A stretch of 64,000 nucleotides of DNA from Nitzschia sp. pyKryTriq1 (GCA_956465555.1 OY101128.1:372001-436000), one strand, 5' to 3'; shown: positions 30,720 through 42,044, counted from the first letter of the stretch. Notes: generated by a model from the letters alone, not told the origin. Numbers and translations: made by a program.

Positions 30720-31051
30720 AGGAAGACCTCTCCGTTGTTGGAGGACGGGGGCTTCGTGACGTTCGCGAAGACTGGCGGAAGATTCAAGGCAGAAGCCTTG
30801 GCGTTTATGTGGTCCAGTAGACTGTGGTCCAAATGTTCAGGTACGTCACAGAAATCAATCGGAATATCACTTTCTTCAACACCTTTTCTTCGTCGCTCAT
30901 CATTTTTGAATTTGTGTCGCATCTTCACGTTGTACTCGCAGGTCCCTCCCAGCGTGATAGTATCAAAGAGGAGTTGGCCCATGCCAGTGTTCCCGAGGTG
31001 TCGTAGCAGAAGTGTCCTTTGGCTTGCGTGTCTCGAAAGTCGAAAGAACAT
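30692..31051 (-). pseudogene. Truncated ORF B copy at the duplication junction
   Basis: 119 residues: the first ~110 match ORF B exactly, ending NNGEVFL. The reading frame then crosses the duplication junction at 30719/30720 and ends a few codons later (HYMCVYKY). The proline repeats and C-terminal Cys/His region are missing. It is a direct by-product of the 1,256-bp tandem duplication and is unlikely to be functional, though it could be co-expressed with right-copy ORF A. Confidence 0.75.
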
Positions 31052-31975
31052 AATCGATCAATAAACCAAGCGCTGCTGGGTACCTCCTTCCTTTCGCCCA
31101 TTGGTAGTCTTCATTTGCATTCATTTTATTTATTCGCGCGTCCAATTCTTGCCGCAGGTTTTTAGGATCCGCCAAGTTACTCTTACTCGCCGTTGTACCA
31201 AGACTCCTCAGTGCTGTGTGGCCCATGGCGCGGCTCGATGTGAGTTTTGCAAAGAAGCCACTAGTAGCGCCGTGGCCAGGTGGGGCTTGCACCGGTACAA
31301 TCGGAGCCTTATTTAGAGCAGAAATTCGTCGTGATTCTTTCATCACAAAGACAGAATATTCTGACATTCCTTTCGTTTTTCTGTTGTGCTGACAACTTTT
31401 ATGGTGGGCTCGCTTTGGGACACGTTTGACCTCACGACCGGCCAGCAAATTTTGTTTTTTGGCATCACAAACGAAACAGACAGCAGGAGCAGAACCATCA
31501 ATAGTTCTATCTTTGTATGTATACTTCACTTTTGGTCGTGTCCCTCGCTTCTTGCAGGACTTTACAGAGCCATTTCGTCTCTGAGATTGGCAACCCATGA
31601 TTCGGTCGTTGTTAGTTATTGTTGTACCGGTAGTACTAGCAACTACTACTTGTGGTTGCTTCTGTTGCTGCACCGATGGAGGCAGATGCCCCCTTGGGCG
31701 CTGCAGATAAGGGTTTACTACTCTCATGGTTGATGAGACAATCATTGTCACAAATTTTATGAGTTTGGAATCTTGGAATGATTATTAGGAGGGCAACGAA
31801 AGATGTGAAAGCATTGGTTTGGGGGTCGGAGCCTTGGTTTGTGAGAAAGAATAACATGGAGCCGGGCTTCGGAGTCAAAAATGGCGCGGAGTCATTGATG
31901 CAGAGTCTCTAAGTGATAAAGACTTTGTAAAGACACACGTAAAGACATCAGTACTTATAGACACACATGTAATGA
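30720..31975. repeat. 1,256-bp tandem duplication, right copy
   Basis: Exact-length second copy (AGGAAGACC at 30720 to TAATGA at 31975). The junction shows no obvious long microhomology. It contains the whole of ORF A, its upstream region and the first part of ORF B. Confidence 0.93.
30963..31745 (-). CDS. ORF A of a two-ORF module (right copy)
   Basis: 260 residues, identical in translation to the ORF A copy at 29707-30489, including the CFVCDAKK...HHKSCQHNRK patch. Only this copy is followed by a truncated ORF B. On the minus strand it is the first ORF of the array. Its promoter, if any, lies right of 31745, and the duplicated ~230 bp upstream would give the second copy the same 5' sequence. 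Confidence 0.6.
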   Translation of the reverse strand: MIVSSTMRVVNPYLQRPRGHLPPSVQQQKQPQVVVASTTGTTITNNDRIMGCQSQRRNGSVKSCKKRGTRPKVKYTYKDRTIDGSAPAVCFVCDAKKQNLLAGREVKRVPKRAHHKSCQHNRKTKGMSEYSVFVMKESRRISALNKAPIVPVQAPPGHGATSGFFAKLTSSRAMGHTALRSLGTTASKSNLADPKNLRQELDARINKMNANEDYQWAKGRRYPAALGLLIDYVLSTFETRKPKDTSATTPREHWHGPTPL

Positions 31976-32609
31976 TTGGTTCAGATTTGTGCCAGATTAA
32001 CCCAGATCCCTGCACAAAGACGTGCGTGGAAGGAAGGTTTACACGGTCCGTCGCGCCTGGTGGGTCTTGCTAAGAAAAGGCGGCGCCTCTTATGTATTTT
32101 TGTGTGCCTTGCGCGTCGGCGGCGGCTCTCGGTACAAGTAGAACGCGATCCAAGATAACGGGGAAGATAATCTGTAGCCTTACCTCATCTATCGAGGGGC
32201 ACTTCACGCCACGTAATAATATTTCACGCTTTGTACTCGCACCGGTACAGTACAGGTTATGGGCTTAGCACAATCGTTGGACACGATTTACCGTAGGCAG
32301 GACACGTCAGCCTTCGCAATCTCATAATTGGAGAACTTGGCTTTTCTGGAAACGGTCGGAGTGGTCATCAATCATCATCATCATTGATCGCGTGCGCACA
32401 CTATGGTACTGTACTGGTACTGTACCTCTCTGTCGCGCCATCGGCTGACGGACAGATCTAGGGGGTCTCTTTGGGGGATTTTTGTGGGGGAAGCAGGCTG
32501 TTTACAGCAAAAACAACATCATGGCATGAATGGTGGGAACCCACCAACTAATGTGGTTCCACCTAAGGGAGCATCATATCAGTTCCCCACAAGGAATATG
32601 GATCGATTC
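31976..32609. other. Intergenic region
   Basis: About 630 bp, no supported gene. A GTAC cluster (GGTACTGTACTGGTACTGTA) lies at ~32404. A short G-rich stretch is near 32460-32490. Confidence 0.5.
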
Positions 32610-33263
32610 TCATCTCCAACCCGTTGCTTTTTCTTTCTGTTTGGATCCGAGTAGAGTCCTCAAGGCATCCAATATTATAGACATGGAATACCGATGTTCT
32701 TGATAGTTGAGCGCGTGCTCTTTTATCGCCTGTAGGAGAGCGATAGGGTTATCCTCTATATCCGACTCGAAGTCCGTTCTCGCTTCGATCTTATTTTTCA
32801 TCCCGCGTGTGCAACGCTCCCACAGTAAGGCGTAGGCCTTTGTACGATTGTTCTGGTAGGCTAGCTGTCGCTTGCGGAAGATATCATATTCAGCCTTGAA
32901 TTCAATCTCATATTGCTGGGATTCGGCTTCTCGGATGTCCGTGTCCTGTGCAATAGACACTTGCATGGACGGCTTCTGGGTAGAGGCATCAAATTCTTCT
33001 AGGTTCTTGAGTGCCGTACCAATATCATTACCATATTCATAGGTCTTTTTGATGTGGTTTATGATGAATTCAGTTGCTGTTTTGTAGTCAGATGCTTGTT
33101 TGGCCGATCCAACATAATAGTTGTAATCAGTAAGGGTCTTCTTCCCTTCTGACTTTGTGGTGTTATTGTTACTCTTATTATTGGAGTTGCCCGAAGGCTT
33201 ACCTGCTCCCCGGAAGAATCTTCCTCTTCCGGCACCACGACCTCCTCTGCCTCTGCCTGACAT
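32610..33263 (-). mobile_element. Gag-like fossil of a Ty1/copia-type LTR element
   Basis: A 217-residue open frame beginning MSGRGRGGRGAGRGRFFRG, a Gly/Arg-rich start. A helical part follows (QLAYQNNRTKAYALLWERCT) of the kind found in gag proteins of diatom Ty1/copia elements (recognised from memory). Upstream on the same strand, ACATTGGTATTG at ~33410-33420 may mark the end of an LTR and a primer-binding site. No pol region is found, so it is a broken remnant. Its age is unclear because no second LTR was identified. Confidence 0.6.
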
Positions 33264-33461
33264 TGCGCTCTTTTAGCGACTTCTTCAAACGATTAGTTTG
33301 GATACTCTTGTGATTATTTTCAATAAAGTGTTATTTTACCTCACTCGGGGTCCTTACTTTACCCTCTGTATTCCTCTGGGGATACGTCAAGAGTGCGTAT
33401 AGGCTAACAATACCAATGTAACTGTTCCTAAGACTCGATTGAAAATAATAAGACTTTCTTC

Positions 33462-33651
33462 TGCAATACACACGGTCTACGCGACTCGTACGACCATAGT
33501 CTGCCCGTCGTCGGTAGATAATGTCCTGAAGGATCTTCCACGCTAGTGCGCGCCGTGCATGCGCAGACGCCCTAGCCACGACCAGTCGATGACGTGGTCG
33601 GCCCGTAATGACTCGGGTGCGTGTGAGACGCGCGACGTACGACTGGCCCCC
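33462..33651 (+). repeat. LTR-like direct repeat (left) of the Ty3/gypsy-type fossil
   Basis: Starts TGCAATACACACGGTCTACG and ends GACGTACGACTGGCCCCC. It matches 34045-34234 with no difference seen. Confidence 0.85.
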
Positions 33652-34044
33652 AACGCAGTAGCCTTCGCAGTAAGAGCTACCGTCCACACCACAACTCAAG
33701 CAACCCCAATGCAACTCGTGTTCGGACGAGACGCTATTATGAACATCCAATTCGAAGCAAATTGGAAACTGATCAAGGATCGAAAACAGAAACTTATCAA
33801 ACAAAACAACGCGCGAGAGAACTCGAAGCGAATTCCCCATAACTACCAAGTCGGGGACGAAATCCTCATAAAACAGGATCAAAACACAAAATTCGGAACG
33901 GACCCATACAAAGGTCCATACGTTATTACGGAAGTTCGAAACAATGGAACCGTTCGCGTTCGCGAAGGCATAATTGAAGATACTTATAACATACGAATGA
34001 TAACCCCTTACAAACGCTCGTAGATCCCAGAACATGGGGGCGAG

Positions 34045-34234
34045 TGCAATACACACGGTCTACGCGACTCGTACGACCATAGTCTGCCCGTCGTCGGTAG
34101 ATAATGTCCTGAAGGATCTTCCACGCTAGTGCGCGCCGTGCATGCGCAGACGCCCTAGCCACGACCAGTCGATGACGTGGTCGGCCCGTAATGACTCGGG
34201 TGCGTGTGAGACGCGCGACGTACGACTGGCCCCC
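34045..34234 (+). repeat. LTR-like direct repeat (right) of the Ty3/gypsy-type fossil
   Basis: Second copy of the 190-bp repeat, preceded by a purine-rich CATGGGGGCGAG that may be the polypurine tract. Confidence 0.85.
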
Positions 34235-34838
34235 GTCCGTTGCAAAGACTCAACAGAAACTACAAGTCTATGTACTAGACTGCAACTGCCAAACAGGCAC
34301 CGAAAATAGCTCATCACATAAAATGAGATTCAAACCACATGAAATAGATTCATCTGGTCAACCATGTGAAAGTCATGCAAGATTAATATTTCGCCAAGTC
34401 AGCGCAATATCTTTTCTCAACAATTGATTTTGAAACAAGTAGTTCCAAAATAACCATTCATTTCTAGCTCATAATTTACACTTTCAATCATTCTTGTCGA
34501 CTACCTCGTGCATAGGGCACTTCCGTACACAATATTTCTCTTTCACGTAGTATTTCCTCGTTGTTCACAACGTTCACTTCATATTCATATTCAGGTAAGT
34601 ATACCGCGTATAATGTCACATGTAATTTGTATATTTGATTCATCCGATCTGAAGGTGTAAAATAATGTTCTCCAACACCCCCGGTATCATTGTATCATCA
34701 TAAACCCCCATCCATCAACTACTCTAGACTAATACTGTATCACAAGCATTGCAACACAACGCACAAGCACGCTTCCCCTTCCTGCGAAACAACGTAACGT
34801 GAAACGTGCCGGTACGAGTAAGGGATCGAAAACGAAGG
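34235..34838. other. Intergenic region
   Basis: About 600 bp of AT-rich DNA between the LTR fossil and the PHD-finger gene. It may include decayed LTR sequence from the older element. No gene is seen. Confidence 0.45.
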
Positions 34839-37432
34839 ATGGCTTCACCTGCCAGCAACGATGAGGAGCGTTTGCCGACCGACAACGCCGTGGATGATGA
34901 TGATAATGATGATGATGCCTTCAATTTGAATTCCGAGTTGGGTGGCGCGGCGTCTCCGCCCAGCGCCATCATGGCCGAAGGTGCTGCTGGCTCCGTTGGC
35001 TCGGCGGCATCATCCAATAATGACAATAATAGGAAGGCAAGTGGTGATGGGGGAGTCCTCCTCCCTCTCGCCCAAGAAGAGGTCGTCGCGTCGTCGCCGT
35101 CGTCCTCAACGCAGCAGCAGCAGCAGCAGCAGCAGCAAAAAAAGAACGAGGGAGAAGAAGACTGGGGAGAGGAGTCCGCCGCCGTTTCTTCTTTTTGCAT
35201 CGGTTCTTTCACAACTGAGCCACCGCTGCTGCTGCCTCCTCCCGCAGCAGCCTCGGCGCGGGATTCTCGAAGCGCTAGTAGCAGCAGCATCAATAGTCGT
35301 AATGACAGGCGGCTTGTTGCGGCGTCATCAGCATCCACCAGCAATAAGGAGAAGAAGAAGCAGATGACCTTGGATAATCCCGACGGTGGGACATCAGCCG
35401 TCAGTACCGGTACGACCAAGTCAGCACATACTGATAAAAGTAGCACCAAGAACAAGCGCACTCGTGCCAGCAGCAGCAACTCTCGGGCCTCCTCCCCCAA
35501 GCCGCCCAGCAAGACTTCCAAGACCGCTGCTTCTGTCACCTCTGCTACGAACAGCGTTGAAGCCATCATCATGAACAATGGGGGGAGTACGAATAAAAAG
35601 AAGAAGAAACCACCCGCCCCTCCTCCTCCTCCTCTCTGGACACATCGAGAGTTTCCTCATCCCGAATCCTTGTTGGAGGAACGATCGTTGAAACGTGCAC
35701 GCCAAGAGGACCTGCGTCAGCTAGCATCGATGTCGTCGTCGGCCGGTGCCTGTGTTGTACCCGATCAAATATGTGGACTTTTATTACCCGAAAAGAAGTT
35801 TGGTGTTTGCGGCAATTGTGGCACTTCGAACGATGACATTGTTGGAAACACAATTTTACTTTGTGATGGACCAGGGTAAGTAAAGTACTCTTATGATTAT
35901 TTGGGCCTTCGTATTGTATGATCTACGTATGAACACAGCACCACTTCCTCGATCTCACAGTCAGTGCTGCCCCGATCCGATCCGACTGATGGATGGATTG
36001 ATCGATTGATCGATCGATCGATTCCTATGACGGTAGCTGTGGCCAGGAATTCCACATGCAATGCTGTACCCCGCCACTACAACGAATTCCCAAAGGGGCT
36101 TTTTTCTGCTTTGATTGCTGTACTTTGGGGTCAACCAAGCAGCTAGAGGAATATTTTTCGGAACACGAAGCCGCCAAGGACAAATTCGAGGCGTTGCAAC
36201 TGCAACAACTGCTACAGCAGAACAAGACTTCCACCAAGACGAATAGCAAGAAAAAGCTGTCCAAGTCGATGGTGATGACGAGTATAACAACAGTATCAAC
36301 GTTTGCCGAAGCTCTGTTAGAGCAAGATATTCTAGATGATCTAAAGCAGAAAAATTCCGCAGATGGTGCTGACGAAACGATAAAAATCCCTAGTGGAACG
36401 AATAGTCGTCCGACGACTGACCAACAGGACGACGACGATGCCGCCGTACGGCTTCCATGTTCCGAGTTGGACACAGTCCCAATCGACAGCTTCATCGGAA
36501 AACCAGTGAGGTTATATTGTCCTTTGGGGAATAGCTACCACAATGGACGTATTTTGGACATTCGTCAAGGCGAGGAGTCGCCGTCGGGACGTCATGTCAT
36601 TGGTCTCGTGAGATTCCCTGCAGGAAAAGATTTTCGCAAAAAATCTGTTACTCGCTGGATGAACCTGGAGGAGCACTGTCTAGCCGTCGCAACAAACATA
36701 GTGTGGGGTCTGTTTGGTTCCGGTTCCAAGGACAAAGTGACTTCTTCGCCGAAAAAACAAAACAAGGGGGGTCGCAAGAAGTCGGCCAACCCCACATGGA
36801 TGCCGGGCAAAATTTGGCGCCGAAGCGCTCGTGAGGTTGTCCCCGTTTTACATCTTTTGGACGAGAAGCTAAACCAGATTCGGTATCGGAATCAATCTTC
36901 CCAGTGTGCTGCCGACGAGGAACACGAGCAGGAACGGAGCAATGCCACCTGGGGCCTCATTGAAACCTTTGGAACGGGTACTTATGACCTTTTGAACCTG
37001 GATTTAGAAACAAAACCTGAAAATCCTTTCCTTTCAGACATCAATCGGCCACAGAAGGGCGAGCAGCTCGAGAATGCTTCAATTAAGGGGCTTGTGAAGA
37101 TCGAGATGGAAGAACAGAGACGAATCAGACAATGGAAGGCGCTTCCTCTCTGCAATCCTATGCACCCCGACGCCTTGAAAAGTCAAGATGAAGCAGCACT
37201 GGGTCCTCTTGATTTTGAAACCCACATGGAAAAGCAATTTCTCAGACCCCCTGATCTGGTTCAACAGGGCGTAGATCGACAGATGCTTTTGAATCTGGTG
37301 TCCCGCCATTTGAATCAACGTCCATCCAAAGACATTTCCTTAGACATGGACTGTGTAATGGTGGATTCTCTTCCCTCGACCATTCAATCAATCACTCATG
37401 TTGACATCCGAAGATGCAACCAAGCTTCTTGA
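34839..37432 (+). CDS. PHD-finger protein with Tudor/PWWP-like segment, 2 exons
   Basis: Exons 34839-35875 and 36037-37432 join in phase 2 across a 161-bp intron (GTAAGT...GGTAG), giving 810 residues. The first ATG (MASPASNDEERL) is used; the frame has no earlier ATG. The PHD finger spans the junction: VCGNCGTSNDDI, ILLCDGPGCG, QEFHMQCCTPPL, IPKGAFFCFDC, with the C4HC3 ligands in order. This fixes the acceptor. PHD fingers usually read histone H3 tails. At ~497-560 a Tudor-like block (IGKPVRLYCPLGNSYHNGRI; HVIGLVRFPAGKDF) is followed by PTWMPGKIWRRSAREVV (~599), a PWWP-like look. The N-terminus is polyGln/Ser/Asp low complexity. A nuclear chromatin reader is the best inference. The Tudor and PWWP labels are tentative. 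Confidence 0.87.
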
Positions 37433-37861
37433 CCGAGCACGACCTGAGCAAGCCATTGGGAAGGAGAGTGCCAGAGAGCTACTCGTGCAGTAGCTAGAGA
37501 GAAGTTCTCAGAACTAGAGTAGACTCCTCTACGCTCTACTGGAGAGGAGTCGTACAATACGCTCTACGAATTCTCGTATTATTCGTGTTTTTAGACTTTA
37601 GACCATTTAAAATTAATTCACGAATTGTATTCCCGCAAGTTGGCGACTACTTAGACCACATCTCCCGCCATCGACATCCTCGTAGTATTATCCAAGAAAG
37701 CACAATAAAACACAACTGCTGGCTTTGCGCATAAAACGAAACAAGACATGTTGTGTGCAGTGTTTGAATGAATAGTCTCAGTTTTGTTTGTCATGAGAAC
37801 GATAATGCTATCACATCGCACTACTGACTGTCACGAACGATAATCAATCCATTCGTAACTA
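37433..37861. other. Intergenic region
   Basis: About 430 bp between two plus-strand genes. CTCTAC/GTAGAG words occur at 37500-37570. No gene is seen. Confidence 0.5.
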
Positions 37862-39052
37862 ATGATGCCTCCTTCCTCGGGTTCTTCTCATCGGAAGCAC
37901 TCGAAGCGGCAGGAATGGCGCTATGTGTCCATTTTGAGTCTTTGTATCATTTACCTCCTGGGGGTCTTCAGTGGTTCCTTCTTTTGTGGTATGACCTCCA
38001 CGCTAAGACCAGAGGAATCTTTGATGGATCATGCTTCGCCCGCTATTCTCTTCGCCAATAGGCAGCAAAATCCACTACTGGTATCTACTAGCACTTTCAA
38101 GACGCCTCCGTCAACTCAGCACATGAGGAGGTCTCCTTTTGCCACAACAAAGTTGATGGAAGAAATGAGTGAAAAAGACCAAGACTCATCTTCTACTAAC
38201 AAGAAGCTATTCCAACCCCACGAGCTCAAACTTCCGACTCCCATTATTGTCATGGGTCTCATGAAGGCCGGAACTACTTCCGTCTACGGCTATTTTCAAT
38301 GCGGTCTGGATCCTACAACTTCCAGGCTAAGTCATTATGATTGCAAACCCACACGGAAGGATCCAGAAAAAATAGGTATGGCGTGTGGCAAACGAATGCG
38401 ACGCAATCTGACCAAAAATCACAAGCCGGCCTTTGACACAATGGACAATTTCACGCTGTATGCCGAATTGGATGCTCAAGGTTCGTACGATTGGGACTAG
38501 CTGACTGACTGACAAGTACGCGACAAGGTAGCAGCATTTTCCTACCTTGAACACGTGGTGCAAGTGATTATGGTCTGATCTGATCTGATCTTACATGTGT
38601 TTCTATATTTATTGTTTCCCATGCTGGAATTCGTTGCTAACAACATTGTAGAATTGAACGGAGGCATGACTTTGCCGCAGTGGGATTACCTTGAACCAAT
38701 CTATAAACAATTTCCAAGCGCCTCTTGGATTTTAAATGTTCGAGAACCGCGCAAATGGTTGAATTCTGTCGATCGGTGGAAGGATTTACGAGAACGATTT
38801 GTGAATAATCCATTTTTACCAGATTTACCAGTGGGCGTCGGGAAGGAAGATTCGGAAATGATTCGCTTTTATGAGCGCCAAGCACAACGGATTCGAGACT
38901 TTGCTGACGCCCACCCGTCTCTGTCGTTGGTCGAAGTGCCCATTGATAGTCCCAACGCAGGAAGCATCATGGAGGAAGCCTTTGGAATTCCAAAGACCTG
39001 TTGGCGAAATCGAAATGTGAACAACGGAACGGCCATCTGGACGGACAAGTAG
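37862..39052 (+). CDS. Sulfotransferase-like type II membrane protein, 2 exons
   Basis: Exons 37862-38480 and 38652-39052 join in phase 1 across a 171-bp intron (GTTCGT...TTGTAG), giving 339 residues. A basic N-terminus precedes one hydrophobic helix (21-42, VSILSLCIIYLLGVFSG), predicting a Golgi type II topology. The PAPS 5'-phosphosulfate loop is IVMGLMKAGTTSVYGYF (~131-144). The 3'-phosphate-binding block is WILNVREPRKWLNSVDRW (~232-249). The segment DAHPSLSLVEVPIDSPNAG and EEAFGIPKTCW near the end are typical of a diatom-rich sulfotransferase-like family. The likely reaction is sulfate transfer from PAPS to a glycan or other secretory-pathway acceptor; the acceptor is unknown. The donor GTTCGT is non-consensus, but splicing restores LDAQE-LNGGMTLPQW. 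It converges tail-to-tail with the methyltransferase only 77 bp away. Confidence 0.82.
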
Positions 39053-39129
39053 TACGTACGAATAGGCTAGAATCGCACGGATGATGAGCAAGTACTGCTG
39101 GTATCTTGACTTGGCTCTCTCTAGAGCTA

Positions 39130-40187
39130 CTAGTAACGTACTTGCGCTCCTGGAAAGACCTTGGGGATGCTTTCCCGCAATATTTGGTGATATTCCCTGC
39201 AACTCTTCTTTGGCTCTCCGACAGGATACGTCACCTTGAACGTACGGGCATGGCGTTGTGCTTGAGGATGCCAAAAGGGTTCGCTACAAACGGCTTCCAC
39301 CTGGGATTCCGCCAAGGGCAAAGCCCTTGTCAATTCTTGTGCCGAAAGGTTGATATTGTCCGGAGGTAATAACAAACTCACATGTAGGGAGACAGGTGGA
39401 TCTTGTTGACGTTGAACGGACGCATCTCGGCCCGCCATGTCACGCACGGTCGCCCGTGCTGTGGGTGTATCCGCCACGGGGATGCAAAACTTGGGAAGCC
39501 CCCAACCAGGATTTCCCTTGGTGCATAACGACAGCATCATTATGGGTTCTCCTTCCTCTTCTTGTTTAGTAATAGTATCTTGCGGTGGACGACTCATGCT
39601 CGTAGTACAGCTACGAATACTGGGTTTTGCCATGATGATTCGATTCTTGGGAGTGAATGCAGGGGGGATACGTGCTTCGACAACGTCAAAACCGGCAGAC
39701 TGTAATCGTTGTATCCGATAGCGATCAATATAGTCCGCCAAAGTAGCAGTAGCAGTAGCAGTAGCAGCAACGACTGCGTCCGCGTCATCGTCGTCCATCA
39801 TCCTTGCAACAACAGCACCTTTTGTTTTCTGGATCATTATTTCTTCTTTTTGATCCAGTGTCAAACTCTTTTTGGAGTGGCAGCAGGGTACTATGGCCAA
39901 GGGTGCACTTCCACGAATCGCCAAGCTCACAAGTTTATCCGAGAGTAGACCACAGGCGTGAATTCCCACCAATAGAGTCGACGCATCCGGTTGCAAGGCT
40001 TCTAGTGGGCCTTCCACATAGTCCCATGAGTCCTTCAGAAAGGGCCATTCTTGCAGCATTGCCGCAGCAATTTTCTCGGCAGATTTGGGCATTTTCAAAT
40101 CTATGCAAACCACCGATCGCGGCGTCGCCATCATCGGGTCCGTATAGTTGTTGTTGTTGCTAGTGTTGCTGTTGTTGCTGTTGTTGT

Positions 40188-40219
<32 letters not shown>

Positions 40220-40752
40220 CTACTACTATTTTGATCCTGATGCGCCAAGAGCAGCAAGCACCACGACAGTAGTCCATGAGAACAGGCCACGTCCGCAATA
40301 CGAGTCGCGTGCGGGAATTGATGGTGCACGTACAAGGCCATCGCCCAGGTTTCAAAAATTTCCTTACGAGGAATGACCAACACTTGGCATACGACGCGAG
40401 CGAACCGATCAAAGAGCAGCGTTTCAGAAGGAAACTCGGCCATGTGACGAGGCTGTAGTTTGTTACGGCTTCGTTTTAGGAATTGTCGTTCCTCCATGGC
40501 GTGTGTATCCGCCAGGACTTGCAATTCGCGAGCGATTTCTTGAAAATCAGCATCGCCGGAATTGCTGGCAGCTGCTGCTGCTGCAGCAGCAGGTGCTACC
40601 GACGACGAGGCTGCTGCTGGTATCATTGCAATAGAATTCGTTGTTGTTGTTGGGGTCAATGAAAATATGACGGGGGGCATCCAAACAAAGAGACTCAAAA
40701 AGAAGAACTGCACTATTGCACCGATGTGGATCCTTCTGCTACTACTTTTCAT
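39130..40752 (-). CDS. Methyltransferase-fold protein with signal peptide and FDX-ACB-like C-terminus
   Basis: A single-exon 540-residue protein. A hydrophobic stretch at ~10-31 (IGAIVQFFFLSLFVWMPPVI) looks like a signal peptide or anchor; the paralogue at 56826 lacks it. The Rossmann methyltransferase core includes RIADVACSHGLLSWCLLLL (~148, SAM-binding motif I), SVVCIDLKMPKSAEK, LLVGIHACGLLSDKL (~259) and APLAIVPCCHSKKS (~290). This pattern recalls the Methyltransf_32/METTL25-like group. An Asn/Ser insertion from triplet repeats interrupts the core. The C-terminus (ARTFKVTYPVGEPKK; YHQILRESIPKVFPGAQ) resembles a ferredoxin-fold anticodon-binding domain, suggesting an RNA substrate. Both functional points are inferences from motifs. 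An FDX-ACB plus methyltransferase pairing is known in FDXACB1-type proteins. Confidence 0.8.
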
Positions 40753-41639
40753 CCCTTCTCTCTATCTCATATCTCGTGTCGTTTGCGTCGGATGAGGTAT
40801 GTGCATGCATCATGATGAATGAATGAATGAGATCTCGCAGAACACGTTTACAAGCGTATAGGCCCGATCGGATCTTTATTCGGAGATTGGATGGAGATAA
40901 TTGAGTCGAATGCGTCAAAAACTTCGAATGTCTCGTCGGTCGCGGCGGGGGGGGCGGTGTGGAAGCAGGTGGAAGGAAAATTTATGCATATAAAAAGACA
41001 TCATATCTGGATATGTTGAATATTAGTTAGTCTTGTACTTCGTCCGTCCTTCAACTCGGTCAGCCAATCAGCGTGTGCAGATGGAAGATTCTTCTTTTGG
41101 GCAAGGTTCTTTTGCTTACTCGCATTTTATTGCTTGCTTTTTGGCCGCGAGCGAGACCAACTTCGCGTAAACGCAAGACAACGACGACGACGGACTATGA
41201 TGATGATGCAAGCAAGATACATTTGTTGAATATTTATGATAGAGAGAGAGAAAGCAGAAAGCAGCATATTTTGCTTTGTGCATTGTCTACCAGCACGCAT
41301 TGCTTGCCGTTGTTGACGTTTCTTGCTTCTTCTTGTTACAGTCATTCATTCAGTCATTCAGTCAGTCATTACTGAATCTAATACGTGGGACGGTTCCTGT
41401 GCAGTGAAAAAGTTGAAGTAGTCTACTTGTACAATACTCTGTCGAGAGTGAAGCTGCAGCATCATCATCATCATCATCATCATCCATCGAGTGCACTAGT
41501 ATCACCTTTCGATTCATCGCACCCAACATATTCGTTGGAATTCACAGTTCATAGCACGGTCACTAGTAGAGGTACAGTACGTACGGATACACGTATACGA
41601 AACAGCACTTCTGTTGATCGCCAGAGCACAGTAGCCAGC
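40753..41639. other. Divergent intergenic region
   Basis: About 890 bp between the methyltransferase start (minus) and a small plus-strand ORF. It contains GGCGGGGGGGGCGG at ~40948, CATTCATTCAGTCATTCAGT at ~41344 and a CAT run at 41460-41484. No gene is seen. Confidence 0.5.
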
Positions 41640-42044
41640 ATGACGCTATCCGCTATGAGACAAGCCCTGCAGGCAGGGACCGAGAATACCAATCCTCGAG
41701 ACCCTGAGACGGCGTCAAGTACGAGTAATATGGAGCAAGAGCCGCAGAGAAAGAACAGTAGGTTGCCGCCCGACAGCCGCGGGGTCAAAGAAACACGGAG
41801 TTCGTTGATCGAGGTAGATCTGAGTGCACCACCGAACACACCGTCACAGAAATCACGTCGGGGGACTCTCACCTTTGCCAACTCGGTGCGAGAACTGAAG
41901 CGGGCAGGGAGTTCTCGTGTGGTCGACGGGGGCGGCGGCGGTGGTGGTGGTCTGCTGGGTGATGATTCTTCTCCTTCGTCGTCACCTACCCCTCCCATGC
42001 AACGATCTCCACCGCGGAGAGCTCAAAGTTGCATGCAAGGCTAG
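41640..42044 (+). CDS. Small low-complexity protein, uncharacterised
   Basis: 134 residues from the first in-frame ATG (MTLSAMRQALQAGTENTNPR). The frame is open 85 codons upstream but without ATG and with a His run from CAT repeats, so that part is probably 5' UTR or an upstream exon. The protein is Ser/Arg/Pro-rich: SSLIEVDLSAPPNTPSQKSR, RGTLTFANSVRELKRAGSSR, a Gly run and a tail PMQRSPPRRAQSCMQG. There is no domain. Several Ser-Pro and Arg-x-x-Ser sites suggest a phosphoprotein (inference). The coherent composition supports coding, but an upstream intron cannot be excluded. Confidence 0.5.
   Translation: MTLSAMRQALQAGTENTNPRDPETASSTSNMEQEPQRKNSRLPPDSRGVKETRSSLIEVDLSAPPNTPSQKSRRGTLTFANSVRELKRAGSSRVVDGGGGGGGGLLGDDSSPSSSPTPPMQRSPPRRAQSCMQG

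Larger units (their letters stand above)
33462..34234 (+). mobile_element. Short Ty3/gypsy-type LTR fossil, broken
   Basis: Two 190-bp direct repeats (33462-33651 and 34045-34234), apparently identical, flank ~390 bp. The interior encodes the tail of a Ty3/gypsy-like integrase (TTTQATPMQLVFGRDAI; GDEILIKQDQN; YKGPYVITEVRNNGTVRVRE), ending just before the second repeat. This is the expected order for the 3' end of such an element. Most of the element is absent, so it is broken by at least one large loss. No matching target-site duplication was seen. It may have inserted into the LTR of the neighbouring gag-bearing fossil. Near-identical repeats suggest it is young. Confidence 0.75.
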
